A DNA stretch of 64,000 nt from Progne subis subis (taxonomy: Eukaryota; Chordata; Aves; Passeriformes; Hirundinidae): positions 372,001-436,000 of the forward strand of contig JAKJHU010000159.1 in assembly GCA_022316685.1 (NCBI GenBank), written 5' to 3'. Shown here piece after piece: positions 12,322 through 22,950 of the stretch. Both the position numbers and the translations under genes were made by a program. Numbering within the stretch: the stretch's first letter is position 1; every line of letters starts with the position of its first letter. Under the pieces are notes generated by a model that was not told the DNA's origin, ran no database searches, and saw only the letters and a program-made list of their open reading frames with translations.

Positions 12322-12349
<28 letters not shown>
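12311..12349 (+). repeat. AATAAA followed by 28-bp poly(A) tract
   Basis: AATAAA (12311-12316), then cgtgc, then 28 consecutive A. This resembles the 3' end of a retrocopied mRNA or LINE-mobilised transcript, although the 5-nt gap between signal and tail is shorter than usual. A frame of 76 codons at 12081-12311 stops in TGA overlapping the signal, but its product is not recognised. No clear target-site duplication was found: GTAGCC follows the tail and also occurs near 11867, too short to be convincing. Confidence 0.5.
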
Positions 12350-12352
<3 letters not shown>

Positions 12353-12389
12353 GCCCAAAATATCATCCTACCGCCAAAAATGTAAAGGT

Positions 12390-12453
12390 TTTTGTTTGTT
12401 TGTTTGTTTTTTGGTTTTTTTTGTTGTTGTTGTTGTTTGTTTGTTTGTTTTCC
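12390..12453. repeat. (TTTG)n / (GTT)n low-complexity tract
   Basis: Imperfect TTTG tetramers with a short GTT run in the middle. Simple-sequence DNA with no gene. Confidence 0.85.
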
Positions 12454-13123
12454 CCCCCAATTGGCTTTCCCACTGCATTAGTGGCTTTTTCTTCCGTTTG
12501 CCACTTACCTCATCTTAAGCTTGCAGGCAGATGATTCTGGATGATCTTTCCTAAAGAAAAGGGATAATACAGGCGAGAACATCTCAAATGATCTTAAGAT
12601 TGTGAGATTTGGAAAAAGCTTTCTATAAAATGACATCTGCTGGGGATGTGATGTATCTCTTGAATTCAGTGCAATTAAACTCTGCTCAGCTGTGTAACTT
12701 TTGACATGGATTGGCATCTGCTTCTCTGAAGGCTTAATGGTGCCTTTAATTATAAGTAGTCTAGGAATTGCCTAGAGAGCCACAGGCTTCATTTAGTTCA
12801 AGAATCTCTCTTTGGGATGGTGATCAGTAATAACGTGCTCAAAAGAAGAGCAAACGATGTCCTGATGTACAAATGTGGTGATGAATCCTCCCTGGCTTTC
12901 TCCTGATGGTAAATCAGTAAGGCTTGGGCATTTCATGCATTTCATGTTGCAACTTAGTTATGGCGACTTTGGCTGGTCTTCTTATGTGCTTCCCTGTGCC
13001 TTTGGATCCTGGAGTCCTTGGCCTATAAAACTTGTGCTATATGTCAGTTATTAAAAAAAAAAAACCAAAAAAAACCTTATCTCTTGGGTGTTTCTTGACT
13101 TTTTTTCCTTGAGGGAGATTTCC

Positions 13124-13289
13124 TGGTTTTTTTGTTTGTTTGTTTGTTTTGTTTTTGGTTTTTTTTGTTTTTTTTTGTTTTTGTTTTGTTTGTTTTGTTT
13201 TGTTTTTGTTTTGTGTGGGTTTTTTTTGTTGTTTTTGTTTTTGTTTTTGTTTTGTTTTTGTTTTTTGGTTTGTTTTTTTTTTTTTTTTC
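13124..13289. repeat. G/T-only low-complexity tract
   Basis: About 165 bp made of T runs of 3-18 separated by G or GG, with one TGTGTGGG. The long lysine/asparagine frames on the reverse strand (13051-13433) are translations of this tract, not genes. Confidence 0.92.
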
Positions 13290-13521
13290 TTCTAGGTTGT
13301 GGTAGGAAGCTGAGGGATTCTTCTCTAAACTGTTCCTTGTTGAGGCTTTTTCTGCTGTATTTGGTGCCAGTTTCCAAATCAAACTGACTCCGTCAGTGTG
13401 TCTCCTTTCTTCTCCCCAGTCTCCATGGGGCAAGGAACACTTCAGGTCTTAATTTCTCAGCATTTGCTAAACTCTCTCTGTTAAAAAGAGTAAGAATCAA
13501 ATGACACTGCACCACCAATTT

Positions 13522-13695
13522 TCATAGAATTCTACAGTGGTTTGAGTTGGAGGGGAGCTAAGGTTCACCTATTTCCAGAGCCCCTGCTGCTCCAAGCCCC
13601 ATCCAGTCTGGTCTGGGACACTTCCAGGGGCAGCCACAGCTTCTCTGGGGAACCTGTGCCAGGACCTCACCCTCTCTAAGTGGTGAATTTTATCT
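13522..13695 (-). mobile_element. CR1 LINE 3' end, internally deleted
   Basis: Starts tcatagaattctacagtgg and 'ttggaggggagctaaggttc', then jumps from 'ccagagcccctgctg' to 'ctccaagccccatccagtc', so the 'ccatgggcagggacac' block is missing. It ends at 'cctctctaagtggtgaatttt'. Confidence 0.88.
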
Positions 13696-14071
13696 TATGA
13701 TGATCTATAATAATTATATTTTACCTTGATATTATTCTGTCTTCTTTCCTATGCATCCCACTGCTCACCTGAAAAGATTAGCCTTGGGCACAGTTTCCTT
13801 TTAGGGTGCCAGTGGTGACATCCAGTTCCTTTCATTGGCTTCAGCTCCTGTTAGGAGTGTGCCTGCTACAGCACTTCATCTTCATTTCACATTTATTGGA
13901 CCTGGTGTACATATTCTAAGCCATATTGAAGTAAAAATTCTGAATAATAGAGAAAAAATCAACTTGCATGCTCAAGAAGGCAACGACTTGGAATTTTGGG
14001 GACCATGAGCTGCTGCGAGCGTCTTAAGGTGTCATCCCCTGTCTTTGCCCATCAGTTGACATCCCCCATGA

Positions 14072-14190
14072 TCACAGAATCACAGAATCACAGAATCACA
14101 GAATGGTTTGGCTTGGAAGGGACCTTAAAGGTCATCCACATCCAAACCCGTACCATGGTCAGGGCCACCTCCCACCAGAGCAGGCTGCTT
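14072..14190 (-). mobile_element. CR1 LINE 3' terminus with four 8-bp repeats
   Basis: Four tandem TCACAGAA units lead into 'tggtttggcttggaaggg'. These octamers are CR1's own 3' terminal repeats; four units is more than on most copies here. The copy stops after 'cagagcaggctgctt', about 120 bp in. Confidence 0.93.
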
Positions 14191-15920
14191 ATCCTGGTTA
14201 TGTTATTTGTGTGGTCAGGCTCAGACAGTGACAACAGCAGTCCCAAAGGACTTGAAGAAGTTTCTGGAGACTGTGACTCCTTCCACGGTCAGTGGAGCAC
14301 TTTGGGGAGGCTCTGGCCTCTCTTCCTTGGCTGTAGAGCTGGATTCACAGACACAACACCTCAGTCACATGGGTGAAGTTGGCTTTTTCTCCCTTCCCTG
14401 TTCTCTAACACATTCTGGGAGTTTAAATTGAATCCATTTTAGTGCTTACTGCTTTTGGATGTGCTCACTCAGCACTCTGGCTGCTGTTCACACCCCTACA
14501 AGGCCTCTTCTTGCACATCTCAATCCTTTGAAAAATCGGAAAATCTTTGACAAGGTATTTAATTAGCTGTGTTACAGCCTCGCTGCCTGGACTTGGCAAT
14601 ATTTGTGATTCTGCTTGTGTTTGCTTACTCCTTAAGTCATGACTGGAAAAGAGACAGCCATGATTCCTGGTCAAAGCTCACTGGACCTGGAATCCCTCTG
14701 AGCTCATGCATCACCCAGGGAGCTGTTTTGAGCTTTCATCTCTGCTGCTCATGGTGTTTTTTCCACGTTACAGAAACTAAGGTGAAATTTTTCTACCACT
14801 GGAAGCCCTAAAATTGAAGCAGAGGCATTAACTGCCTTCAAAGTTATGACTCGGAGCAGGTTACTATCATTTTAAATCCTGTATATTTAATTCCTTTGCA
14901 GAAAGCGTCCCCTTGGTTCAACAACTCCCAGCCCAGATCCTGCCTAGAAGGTGCAACACCAGCTGCTGAGGTCATCTTTCCACTTTGGGACAAACTTTGG
15001 GATGGTCACTTGGAGGATCCTCCTTGTTTCTTTGGTGCCTTTTACGTTGATCCTGGAGCACTTTTTTTATCCAGCCTCTTGGCATCTTTGCAAGGAAGGG
15101 AGGTATTGAGAGAAAATAATTTACAGGGCTCAGTGGCATGGTGCCATTTTGTTACAGTGTAATCGCGCTTGAAATATTCAATAGAACATCGTTCTCGAGT
15201 TAATGGGGGGACATTGTTGTTGGATTATATCCCAGGTGATTTTTCTTTCTGTGTGTGTAGAGTTTTCTTGCTGCAAATGAGATAAATAAAGGATTATATC
15301 TACATTCTTAATAGCTGGTATCAGAAGTGAAGCACTTCCAATAAAGTATTCCTATATTTTCTTCCCACATAAGACTGTTTTACAAGTTTATGTCCTTCTA
15401 TTTTTTTACCCTCTTTAAATAATCTTAAAATCGGCTTGGAAATTGTTTCCCTTTGCCCAGACTCTGGGTAGAGCATCTCTTCACAAAAATAGCAAAATGA
15501 TGATACATTTTATTTATTTAGAAGAAAAATTGTGGGTTTGAGGTGAACAGAAGAGTGAAGTTCCTTGAGAAAAAGGAAATTGCTTTTTGTCTTTTCTTAT
15601 GTTTTGGTCGTTGTTTCCAGATCTGCAGCAGTGACCTGGTGATGCTGTGCAGGTGCTGCAGCTGCTGGAGGGACAAAAGAGAGAGGGCTGTAAGAGCATC
15701 AGCAGAGTATTTCTGGGTGTCAGGAGGCTGCAGGATTCATCTTCCCATCAAAGCAGGGCTGAGAGAAATTGGAGCCCTTCAGAGAACCATTTCAGGTGAT
15801 TTTCTGTATCAGGCTGGAAAAAATAAAAATGTCCTTTCATACAGGCAAGATAAAATAAAGGTAATTCAAGGCAGCTTGAATCTCCCTGTTTTTCTCAGAG
15901 ACTTTCAGCAGATATTGGGA
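14191..15920. other. Gene-free unique DNA
   Basis: No repeat or exon recognised. The block at about 15160-15300 is AT-rich with several CG dinucleotides and little repetition; it is a possible conserved non-coding element, unproven. Confidence 0.5.
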
Positions 15921-16035
15921 TCCCAGAATGGTTTGGGTGGAAGGGATCTTCAAGACCACTCAGTTCCAACCCCCTCTCATGGTCAGGTTCAGGACCAGGT
16001 TATTCAAAGCCCTGCCCAACCTGTTCTGTTCTAAA
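15921..16035 (-). mobile_element. CR1 LINE 3' terminal fragment
   Basis: Begins tcccagaatggtttgggtgg, 'aagggatcttcaagacc', 'cagttccaaccccc', and ends within 'caaagccctgcccaacctg'. Confidence 0.9.
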
Positions 16036-17150
16036 AACTGCTGATCTTCTTGGGTTATTTGGAGGCGTGTATACAGCACCCACTGCCCTGTTGCTCTTAG
16101 ATTTGGTATTGGCAGCAATTTCTTGTTCAGTGTGTTGTTCCTTGTCCTATTTTCTAGGGAAGAAAGTATTCTTGACAGTTACAAAGGACACTGGAGTAGA
16201 TAAAGTGTTATTGTATGGTAATTCCTGCACTCCAAAGTTACGAGGAACCTTTGATCAGTCCTCTGCATGATTATCTTAATATCACAAAGGCTGATAATGT
16301 AAATGGAGATTTCAAGCTTGACCTGATTCATAAATAGGATAAGTTAAAATGAGGAACATGATTGAGTTATTTGCTGCAGCTGCTTCCAGGGCTGGATTGA
16401 TTGGAATTTCTGCTGACAAGGCATTGAGACCTCTGGGAAGGACATCCCTGAGTTTATTAGCAGAGTGCTGGGGAAAGGGGGAGTTTTGGGTATGTGGAGG
16501 GTGGGTGGTAGTGGTGGGCTGGCTGGGCTCTGTAGCCTTGGGCTGATGGTGAAGTCTTCTGCAATAATTTGCTCTGCTGGTTTTAGCAAAAAACCAAATT
16601 AATGTAGTAATTTTAATTGAATGGTGGTTTCCTGGTACTGCCACTGCAGTCAGTGCATCTCAGTGTTGGTTCTTGTTTTGCCTGGGTCTGTGGGCTCCTG
16701 ATTGTTGTTGGTTTGGAGTTTGGGCATTTAAACAAATTCTGACTTGTTGATCAGGGAATCTGTTTGGGTTATTTGTATGCTCTGGTAAAAGCTTGTGCTA
16801 GCAGAAGATTCTCCATTCCATTTAGAGATTTTGTCTCAGAAATTGTGACATTGGTGGGGTGCAGGACCCAAGCTAGATCTGTGCTTTGAAAATCTCTCTT
16901 CTGCAGCATCTCAGTTATCTGAACATCAGACTCAAATCAGTTTTTCTTCTTCTGCCTTAAGATTTCACCTATGTATAACTTCCATCAGAGTTTAAATTGG
17001 GTCTGAAACCTTTGACATCACGGACATTTCTGGTTGTGAACCTGTCTGTAGGGTTTCTTGCCTCCTGGCTCTTGATGAAGAAGGAGCACCTCAGTGGTGT
17101 CACTGTTGCACTTCCCACTGAAGACTTCAGGCAGAAAATCGTGGAGTTCA
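16036..17150. other. Gene-free unique DNA with G-rich patch
   Basis: A G-rich patch at about 16470-16530 carries several runs of three or more G. Otherwise no repeat or gene is recognised. Confidence 0.5.
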
Positions 17151-17468
17151 GCCTGGAGAAGAGAAAGCTTAGAGTCCCTTCCAGAGCCTCATGGAGCTCG
17201 AAGAGAGCTGGAGAGGGATTTTGGACAAGGCATAGAGTGACAGGGCAAGAGGGACAGGCTTTAAACTGACAGAGGGCAGACTTAGATGGGATACTGGAAA
17301 GAAATTCTTCCCTGTGAGGATGGTGAAGCCCTGGCACAAGTTTCCTGGAGAAGCTGTGGCTACCTCATCCCTGGAAGTGTCCCAGGCCAGGTTGAACAGG
17401 GCTTGGAGCAACCTGGAACAGTGGAAGGTGTCCTTGCCCATGGCAGAGGGTAGAACGGGATGATCTTG
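17151..17468 (+). mobile_element. CR1 LINE 3' end
   Basis: Forward CR1 from gcctggagaagagaaagc through 'gagctggagagggattttgg', 'gaaagaaattcttccctgtg', 'ggcttggagcaacctgg' and 'gtccttgcccatggcag'. The last 50 bp of the 3' end (the 'ccttccaaccc' block and octamers) are absent. Confidence 0.94.
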
Positions 17469-17917
17469 ATCCTCACCCTCCTCCATATCCTGGGTGTGGG
17501 CAGGGAGCTGGCTGTATGCTCTGCTGTGCTCTCACTTCTCCACTTGGGATGTATTTGCTCTCTGGATATTCATCCCCATCCACATATCTCATCTACCAAC
17601 TTTCCTTGCTTTAACCTGCTAAGATTTAAGGTGCTTAATGGCTGGAGGCTTTGGCAACATGAATTGAAAGCCTTTTATAAATCTCAGTGTTTGGTGGTCT
17701 TCACCTCACTGTGTAAAGGAAAGAAGCGACTGTGTCTCCTGCTGCTGCTTCAGGGCTCTGTCCTTGTGTTAAATCCTCCTTCTTACTGTGTTTCCTCTGT
17801 AAATCCTGTAGGTTGTAACAGTCTCCTAAATCTTACAGATTGGTGTAGGAAATGTCTTCTGTGTTTACTTGTTTGTTAGTTTTAAGAGAGTAGTTTGTAT
17901 TTGACCAGCTTTATATA

Positions 17918-17960
<43 letters not shown>

Positions 17961-18859
17961 TTATGTAATATTTCATTCCTTGTACACATCCCTATATATA
18001 TTATATATAATTTTTAGTTCTAAAAATCTGGGTAAAATTCCTCAACCTGTTGTGAAGTGATGCCTTATTTTCATGCGAGTCAAGATCTAGCAGTGCACAG
18101 TAGATGACCCCACAGAGGCACTGCAATACCTTTTCCCATTTCTGCACCTCATTTTACAGCACCCGAGATCATCTGGTTGCCTTTAACTTCTCCCACATCC
18201 CAGCAAACCTAGTGTTGGCAAATACAGCAACTCAGGTGATATGCACTGACTTGAAAAAGAAAAAAAAAAGAAAAAAATTTCTTGGTGCTTTAGCTTTGGG
18301 AAGGGGATTTTAGTGCATCTGCATTTCTACAGGCATCGGAATTACAGCCCCATTTTTTATTTTGCCTTTTTTTTCCTCTACATTTTCCGCCAGCACTACT
18401 GCTTTTTATGGGACTTTTAAAAAACAAAAAGAGTGAATTTTTTCCTACTCAAAAATCAGTGTCTGATGCTGGAAAGGGCTTTTACAAATGCTGTGCAGCG
18501 CTGCTGCTGGGAACAGCCTCCCATAGCAACCTTCAGCTCGAAAGTTAAAATTGCAGCACTCCATACGACATCTTTATTATTAGATTGGCATGTGAACCCT
18601 ATGGAAGTGGTCTAGGTGGCAGCAGAAAAGTTCCCCTAGATTCTGTATTTAGGAGGGTTTTAATTTATTTTAGATTTTGTGGGGGCTTTTGTCACTTTTC
18701 GGTTTTGCTTTTGTTTATTTTATTTTATTTTTTTTTCCTGGTTTAAATTTCTTTCCTCTCAGAATGAATGTTGGACAAGTGAGAGACACCACTGTAGGGA
18801 AGGTAGGAGATCTCTGCTATGGTGAATGACGTGTGGTCGTGGCTGTCACCAGAGAAATT
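17469..18859. other. Gene-free unique DNA with microsatellite
   Basis: Contains the TG/TA microsatellite at 17922-17961. The 139-codon frame at 17460-17879 starts at the CR1 edge and has no recognised domain. Confidence 0.55.
17922..17961. repeat. (TG)n(TA)n microsatellite
   Basis: About 13 TG units run straight into about six TA units, a compound dinucleotide array. Confidence 0.95.
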
Positions 18860-19085
18860 TCACAGAAAAATAGGGTCAGATAATGCTTTGGGTTTGAAGG
18901 GACCTTAAAGATCACCTCATTCCAACCCCTGCTGTGGGCAGGGACACCTTCCACTACCCCAGCTTGCTCCAAATCCTGTCCTGCCTGGCCTTGGACACTT
19001 CCAGGGATGGGGCAGCTTCTCTGGGAGATCTGTGCCAGGGCCTCACCACCCTCACAGGGAGAAATTTCTTCCCTAATTTCTATTT
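18860..19085 (-). mobile_element. CR1 LINE 3' end
   Basis: Reverse-complement CR1: tcacagaaaaatagggtcag, 'tttgaagggaccttaaagatc', 'cctggccttggacacttcc' and 'cagggagaaatttcttccc'. Confidence 0.93.
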
Positions 19086-19460
19086 TCTAATACCTATTTC
19101 ATGTTTTCTACTTCTACACATGGACTGGATGGGAGTCCTTGCTGTAAAGCTGGCAGCGATGGATTTGGGCTCAGGTTGTGCTTTTTTGGGGTTTGTGTTT
19201 ATTGCAGTGACATGTGTGCCCTTCCTATTGATCAGCCACTTTTTGTCACATCTCTGTGCTGCCTTTGCTTCCTCCAGACCTGTGGTGGGATGGCTCAAAG
19301 GACCTGGAGAGTCAGGGGAAACTCCTGACATTAGCTGGGGGACCAAATCAGGATGTTCCAGATCCAGTCTGAGACAAGGCTGATGATGGGAGGCTTTGTG
19401 TCCTGAACTTTTGAGTTTGGCACCTCTGTCTGATGTATTTGGACAGACTCTTCCTCTCCA

Positions 19461-19594
19461 CTGGAAATCCTGATTAGGTGGAGCTTGGAGCAACATGGTC
19501 TGGTGAAAGGTGTTCTGCCCACGACAGGAGAGTTGGAACCAGATGATCTTTAAGGTCCCTTCCCACATAAATCCTTCTGTGTTTCTGTGATTCT
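19461..19594 (+). mobile_element. CR1 LINE 3' terminal fragment
   Basis: Forward copy of only the last 135 bp: 'ggagcttggagcaacatgg', 'gttggaaccagatgatcttt', 'aaggtcccttcccac', ending in 'ttctgtgtttctgtgattct' octamers. Confidence 0.92.
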
Positions 19595-21035
19595 TGGAAA
19601 AACAATTGCAGAATAATGGGACATGTGTGGCTCACTGTGAGCTGGAGGCTGCTGGGGCTTCTCTGTCTGCCAGGGTAAGAGCCATAGAATGCCTTGTGCT
19701 GATGATGATACCAGCTGATAGGATACCCCTGATCACATTTCTCTGGCGCAGGGATAGCCACATCCACACTTTTGAGCCACCTGGTCCATGGCAGGAGCAG
19801 CATTGCTCCTGCTTCAGCTCTGAGTCTCTCATCCCAAGCTCTTCTGGGGAGGAATAAACCTCAGTGGAGCAGAGGGGGTGGTTTTCTGTGCTGGCTGAAA
19901 GCGAGGAGACAGCCAGGCTCAGACCCTGGGAAAGCTCTGGTGATAGAAAAAAGGGTTTGGGGTCCACATGAGGAGTTGCCTCTCTTTTTCTGTGATTCCT
20001 TCCAAAGCTTTTCAAGCTTTTCTAACAGGCTTCGTGAGCGTCTCCGTCCTCCATTTAAATCCTATTCCTTCCCATCCCTTTGCACTTCATAGAGAAACAA
20101 GAAGTGACTCATTACACAGCCTACGAGGAAGCCTTAATGAATACATGCATTTAAGAAAAAGAAGAAAAGAAAAAAATAGAGTTCTTTCTGGGTCAGACTG
20201 GTGCTTTTGCTGTCTTGAACTCTGAAAGAAGAAGGCTGCTTCTTTTTATTTGCTTTTAATTAATTGAGTCACTTTTGTGCTGTTGTTAAGACTAATAGGA
20301 CTTTGTTGGGACTAGAGCTGTGGGTTTGTGGGTTGCTCTTTCTATTTTGAGGTTTATTTGGTCTTAATTTGCTTGAAACATCAAGAGCAAAATCCGCAAA
20401 TCTCCCAAGCTTATTCTTTTTCCCTTTCCCTTCTTTCTCCGTAAAACCTTGTTTACGGCAGCATCACATGGGGAGAGGAGCAGTGAAGTGCCCTGTTGTG
20501 CTTTCTGCTCATCTTTGGCACTAATTGGAGCACATTGGTGTCTTTTGAAGCACCTGCAGCATTTTGGGGGTTGGTGGGCTCCTCTTGCCTTGCAGAAGAG
20601 CTGTGTTTTCCTGCCAAGTCCCTGAAACAATTCAGTTTATTTACTTTTCTTCCTTTGCTGCTCCGATGGAAAGAACCTTGATGACAGTTTTCGCTTTTTC
20701 TCCATCAATAAAATCAACACAAAGATTAAAACTGCAGTTTAAAAACTAGAACTTGTGCATGCCCTTTCTTGCTTCTAAATCTTCTTCTCAGGCTGGAATC
20801 TCTGGTCAGGAGTCCTGAACAGAGCAGGACACGATGTACATATGTATTTATATATGTCCTCCATTGCATGAATTTTAAAAAAGAAGGTTAAAAAAAAAAA
20901 AAAAATAAAAAAAAATTGATCTAATACATGAATTCAGCGCATGAACTTTGGAGTACCTGGGAAGAATAAGGGCAGTTGGCTGGGTCTGGTGGTTATGACT
21001 GGGAATTGCACTTGTTTTTATTTAAAGGTGATGAA
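19595..21035. other. Gene-free unique DNA with A-rich tract
   Basis: An A-rich tract lies at about 20875-20915. The 127-codon reverse frame at 19632-20015 overlaps forward frames and is unrecognised. Confidence 0.5.
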
Positions 21036-21121
21036 AAATGTCTCTGCCCATGGCAGAGGGGTTGGAACAAAATAATCCTTAAGGTCCTTTCCAACCTAAG
21101 CCATTCTGTGATTCCATGATC
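21036..21121 (+). mobile_element. CR1 LINE 3' terminal scrap
   Basis: About 85 bp of forward terminus: 'tgcccatggcagaggggttgg', 'aaggtcctttccaacctaag' and the octamers 'ccattctgtgattccatgat'. Confidence 0.9.
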
Positions 21122-21202
21122 CTTTGTTTTGAAGGTTCTCCTTGAATCCAAAAGCTCATTAGTGCTGCTCTTCTCCATGAGCTCCAAGTTTCTTTTTTGT
21201 GG

Positions 21203-21204
<2 letters not shown>

Positions 21205-21228
<24 letters not shown>
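21205..21228. repeat. Poly(T) tract
   Basis: About 23 T in a row, followed by AAATTATTTTATTTTTATTG. No element is recognised next to it. Confidence 0.8.
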
Positions 21229-21234
<6 letters not shown>

Positions 21235-21971
21235 TTTTATTTTTATTGTTTAAATACAGCAAAGCAATGTTTTCAATGGGAGGGAGGAGGGTGAGAAGGA
21301 AGTGTGGGTGCTCCTCGGAGATCGAGCCGATCCATTTTTGTCTTGTTATATATCATTTTAACTTAATGCTGTTATATTATTTCAGCTGTGCTTGGTTTTC
21401 AGATTGGGTGCAGATATGAAGTTGCTATAACAACATGATGATTCATACAATGCGAGCAACAATCTGCCAGGATTTATTTTTCTATCATGACGACTTAGAT
21501 GTTTTTGGTGGGGATTTCTGCCTATTTTCAGATAGGCCATGCCATTATCTCTCTGCAGTCATTTGTGTTGGGTTACCTGGACTCGAGGTGGTAACACCTG
21601 AGCTTGTGTAACAGACCCAGAGGTCTTAAAGCACTTCCCAAAGGTCAGCGCTGTGGTGCAAGACTTAGGGTGGGAGGTGGAGGCACGGAGATATGGGGGG
21701 GTGGTCCAGGCAGCTTCAGCATGTCAGGTGTGCAGACACAGCACCTGGCACCTTGGCACCGTGCTCAGGTGGTTTTTCATCTCATCCTGCAGTGATAGAG
21801 CTGCCAAAATGATGATTTCTGAGAGCCTCCTGATCCTGTTGTTTAGGAAAAGAAGCATGAGTTCAGATGTTTTGAATTTCTCCTGGAAACATCCTGTTGA
21901 TGTTTCTGTTGCCACCTAAAGGTCCTCTAGAATCACTGGGGAGTCCAGGGGTAGATCCAAAAATCATTGAC
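21229..21971. other. Unique DNA; possible conserved block
   Basis: The part at about 21335-21510 is AT-rich, non-repetitive and shows homeobox-like TAAT/ATTA and E-box-like motifs. Its texture resembles vertebrate conserved non-coding elements. No gene is seen. Confidence 0.35.
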
Positions 21972-22338
21972 GGAATCACAGAATGGTTTGGGTTGGAAGG
22001 GACCTTAAAGATCATCCAGGACCACCTCCTGCCATGGGCAGGGACACCTTCCACTGTCCCAGGTTGCTCCGAGCCCCATCCAACTTGGCCTTGGACACTT
22101 CCAGGGCCTCGTCATCCTTATGGTAGAGAATTTCTTCCTAAATCTAATCCACATCTCTCTGCTTAAATCCATTGCCCCTTGTCCTGTCGCTCCATGCCCT
22201 TGTCCGAAGTCTTTCTCCAGCTCTCTTGGAGCTCCTCTTGGACTCAAAGCATGCTCTAAGGTCTGCCTGGAGCCTTCTGTTCTCCAGGCTGAACAACACC
22301 AACTCTCTCATCCTGTTTTCATAGCAGAGATGCTCCAG
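21972..22338 (-). mobile_element. CR1 LINE 3' end
   Basis: Reverse-complement copy from ggaatcacagaatggtttgg to 'tcatagcagagatgctccag'. It has a small deletion after 'cacttccagg', where the 'gatggggcagccacagcttc' block is missing. Confidence 0.95.
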
Positions 22339-22701
22339 AAGATTTAATTAATAAATCTATTTCTTTTTTATTTTTTTAATGGCAGTCTGCAATAACAGAA
22401 ATGCTTTATTTAGGTCTTTTAATAGAAAAATAAGAAATAGAGATGTTTGATTTTTTCTGTGAAAGATGACAAATTATACAGAAATATCTACTTCCTGCCA
22501 ATTTCACATTGCTTCTCCTTTGAAAGAGCAATTGTGATGGGAAGTGCTTCAAGGTACCTCCTGATGCTTTGTCAGCTTCTCAGCTCTGAACCTTGAGCAA
22601 TGGAAATAAATGCCTCGAGCTTTCAGAAGCCTCACACTGAGAGCTTTCTCCTTTTCTCTCTCCTCCCTCTTTTCTGTCGTGATGTTGGGAGTTTCAGATA
22701 A
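22339..22701. other. Gene-free unique DNA
   Basis: Nothing recognised. A T-rich stretch at about 22365-22380. Confidence 0.5.
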
Positions 22702-22950
22702 CACAGAGAATCACTGAATCATGGAATGGTTTGGGTGGAAAGGGACCTTAAAGATCATCTAATTCTGACCCTACTGCCGTGAGCAGGGACACCTTCCACT
22801 ACCCCAGGTTGCTCCAAGCCCCACCCAACCTGGCCCTGAGAATTTCCAGGGACGGGAAATCCACAACCTCCCTGGGCAATCTGTACCAGGGCCTCACCAT
22901 TATAGTAAAGAATTTCTTCTCAATATCCAATCTGAACCTGCTTTCCTTCA
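22702..22950 (-). mobile_element. CR1 LINE 3' end
   Basis: cacagagaatcactgaatca octamers, 'tttgggtggaaagggacc', 'gacaccttccactacccc', 'agaatttcttctcaatatcc'. Confidence 0.94.

Larger units (their letters stand above)
11431..13123. other. Gene-free unique DNA with a poly(A) end
   Basis: Contains the AATAAA/poly(A) feature at 12311-12349 and (TTTG)n-rich DNA at about 12390-12453. No coding exon is recognised. Confidence 0.55.

Noticed and set aside
13051..13433. Lysine/asparagine-rich reverse frames
   Set aside because: Translation of a G/T-only tract.
14072..14103. Four tandem octamers as a possible microsatellite or CRISPR-like array
   Set aside because: They are the known 3' terminal repeats of CR1 and carry no spacers.
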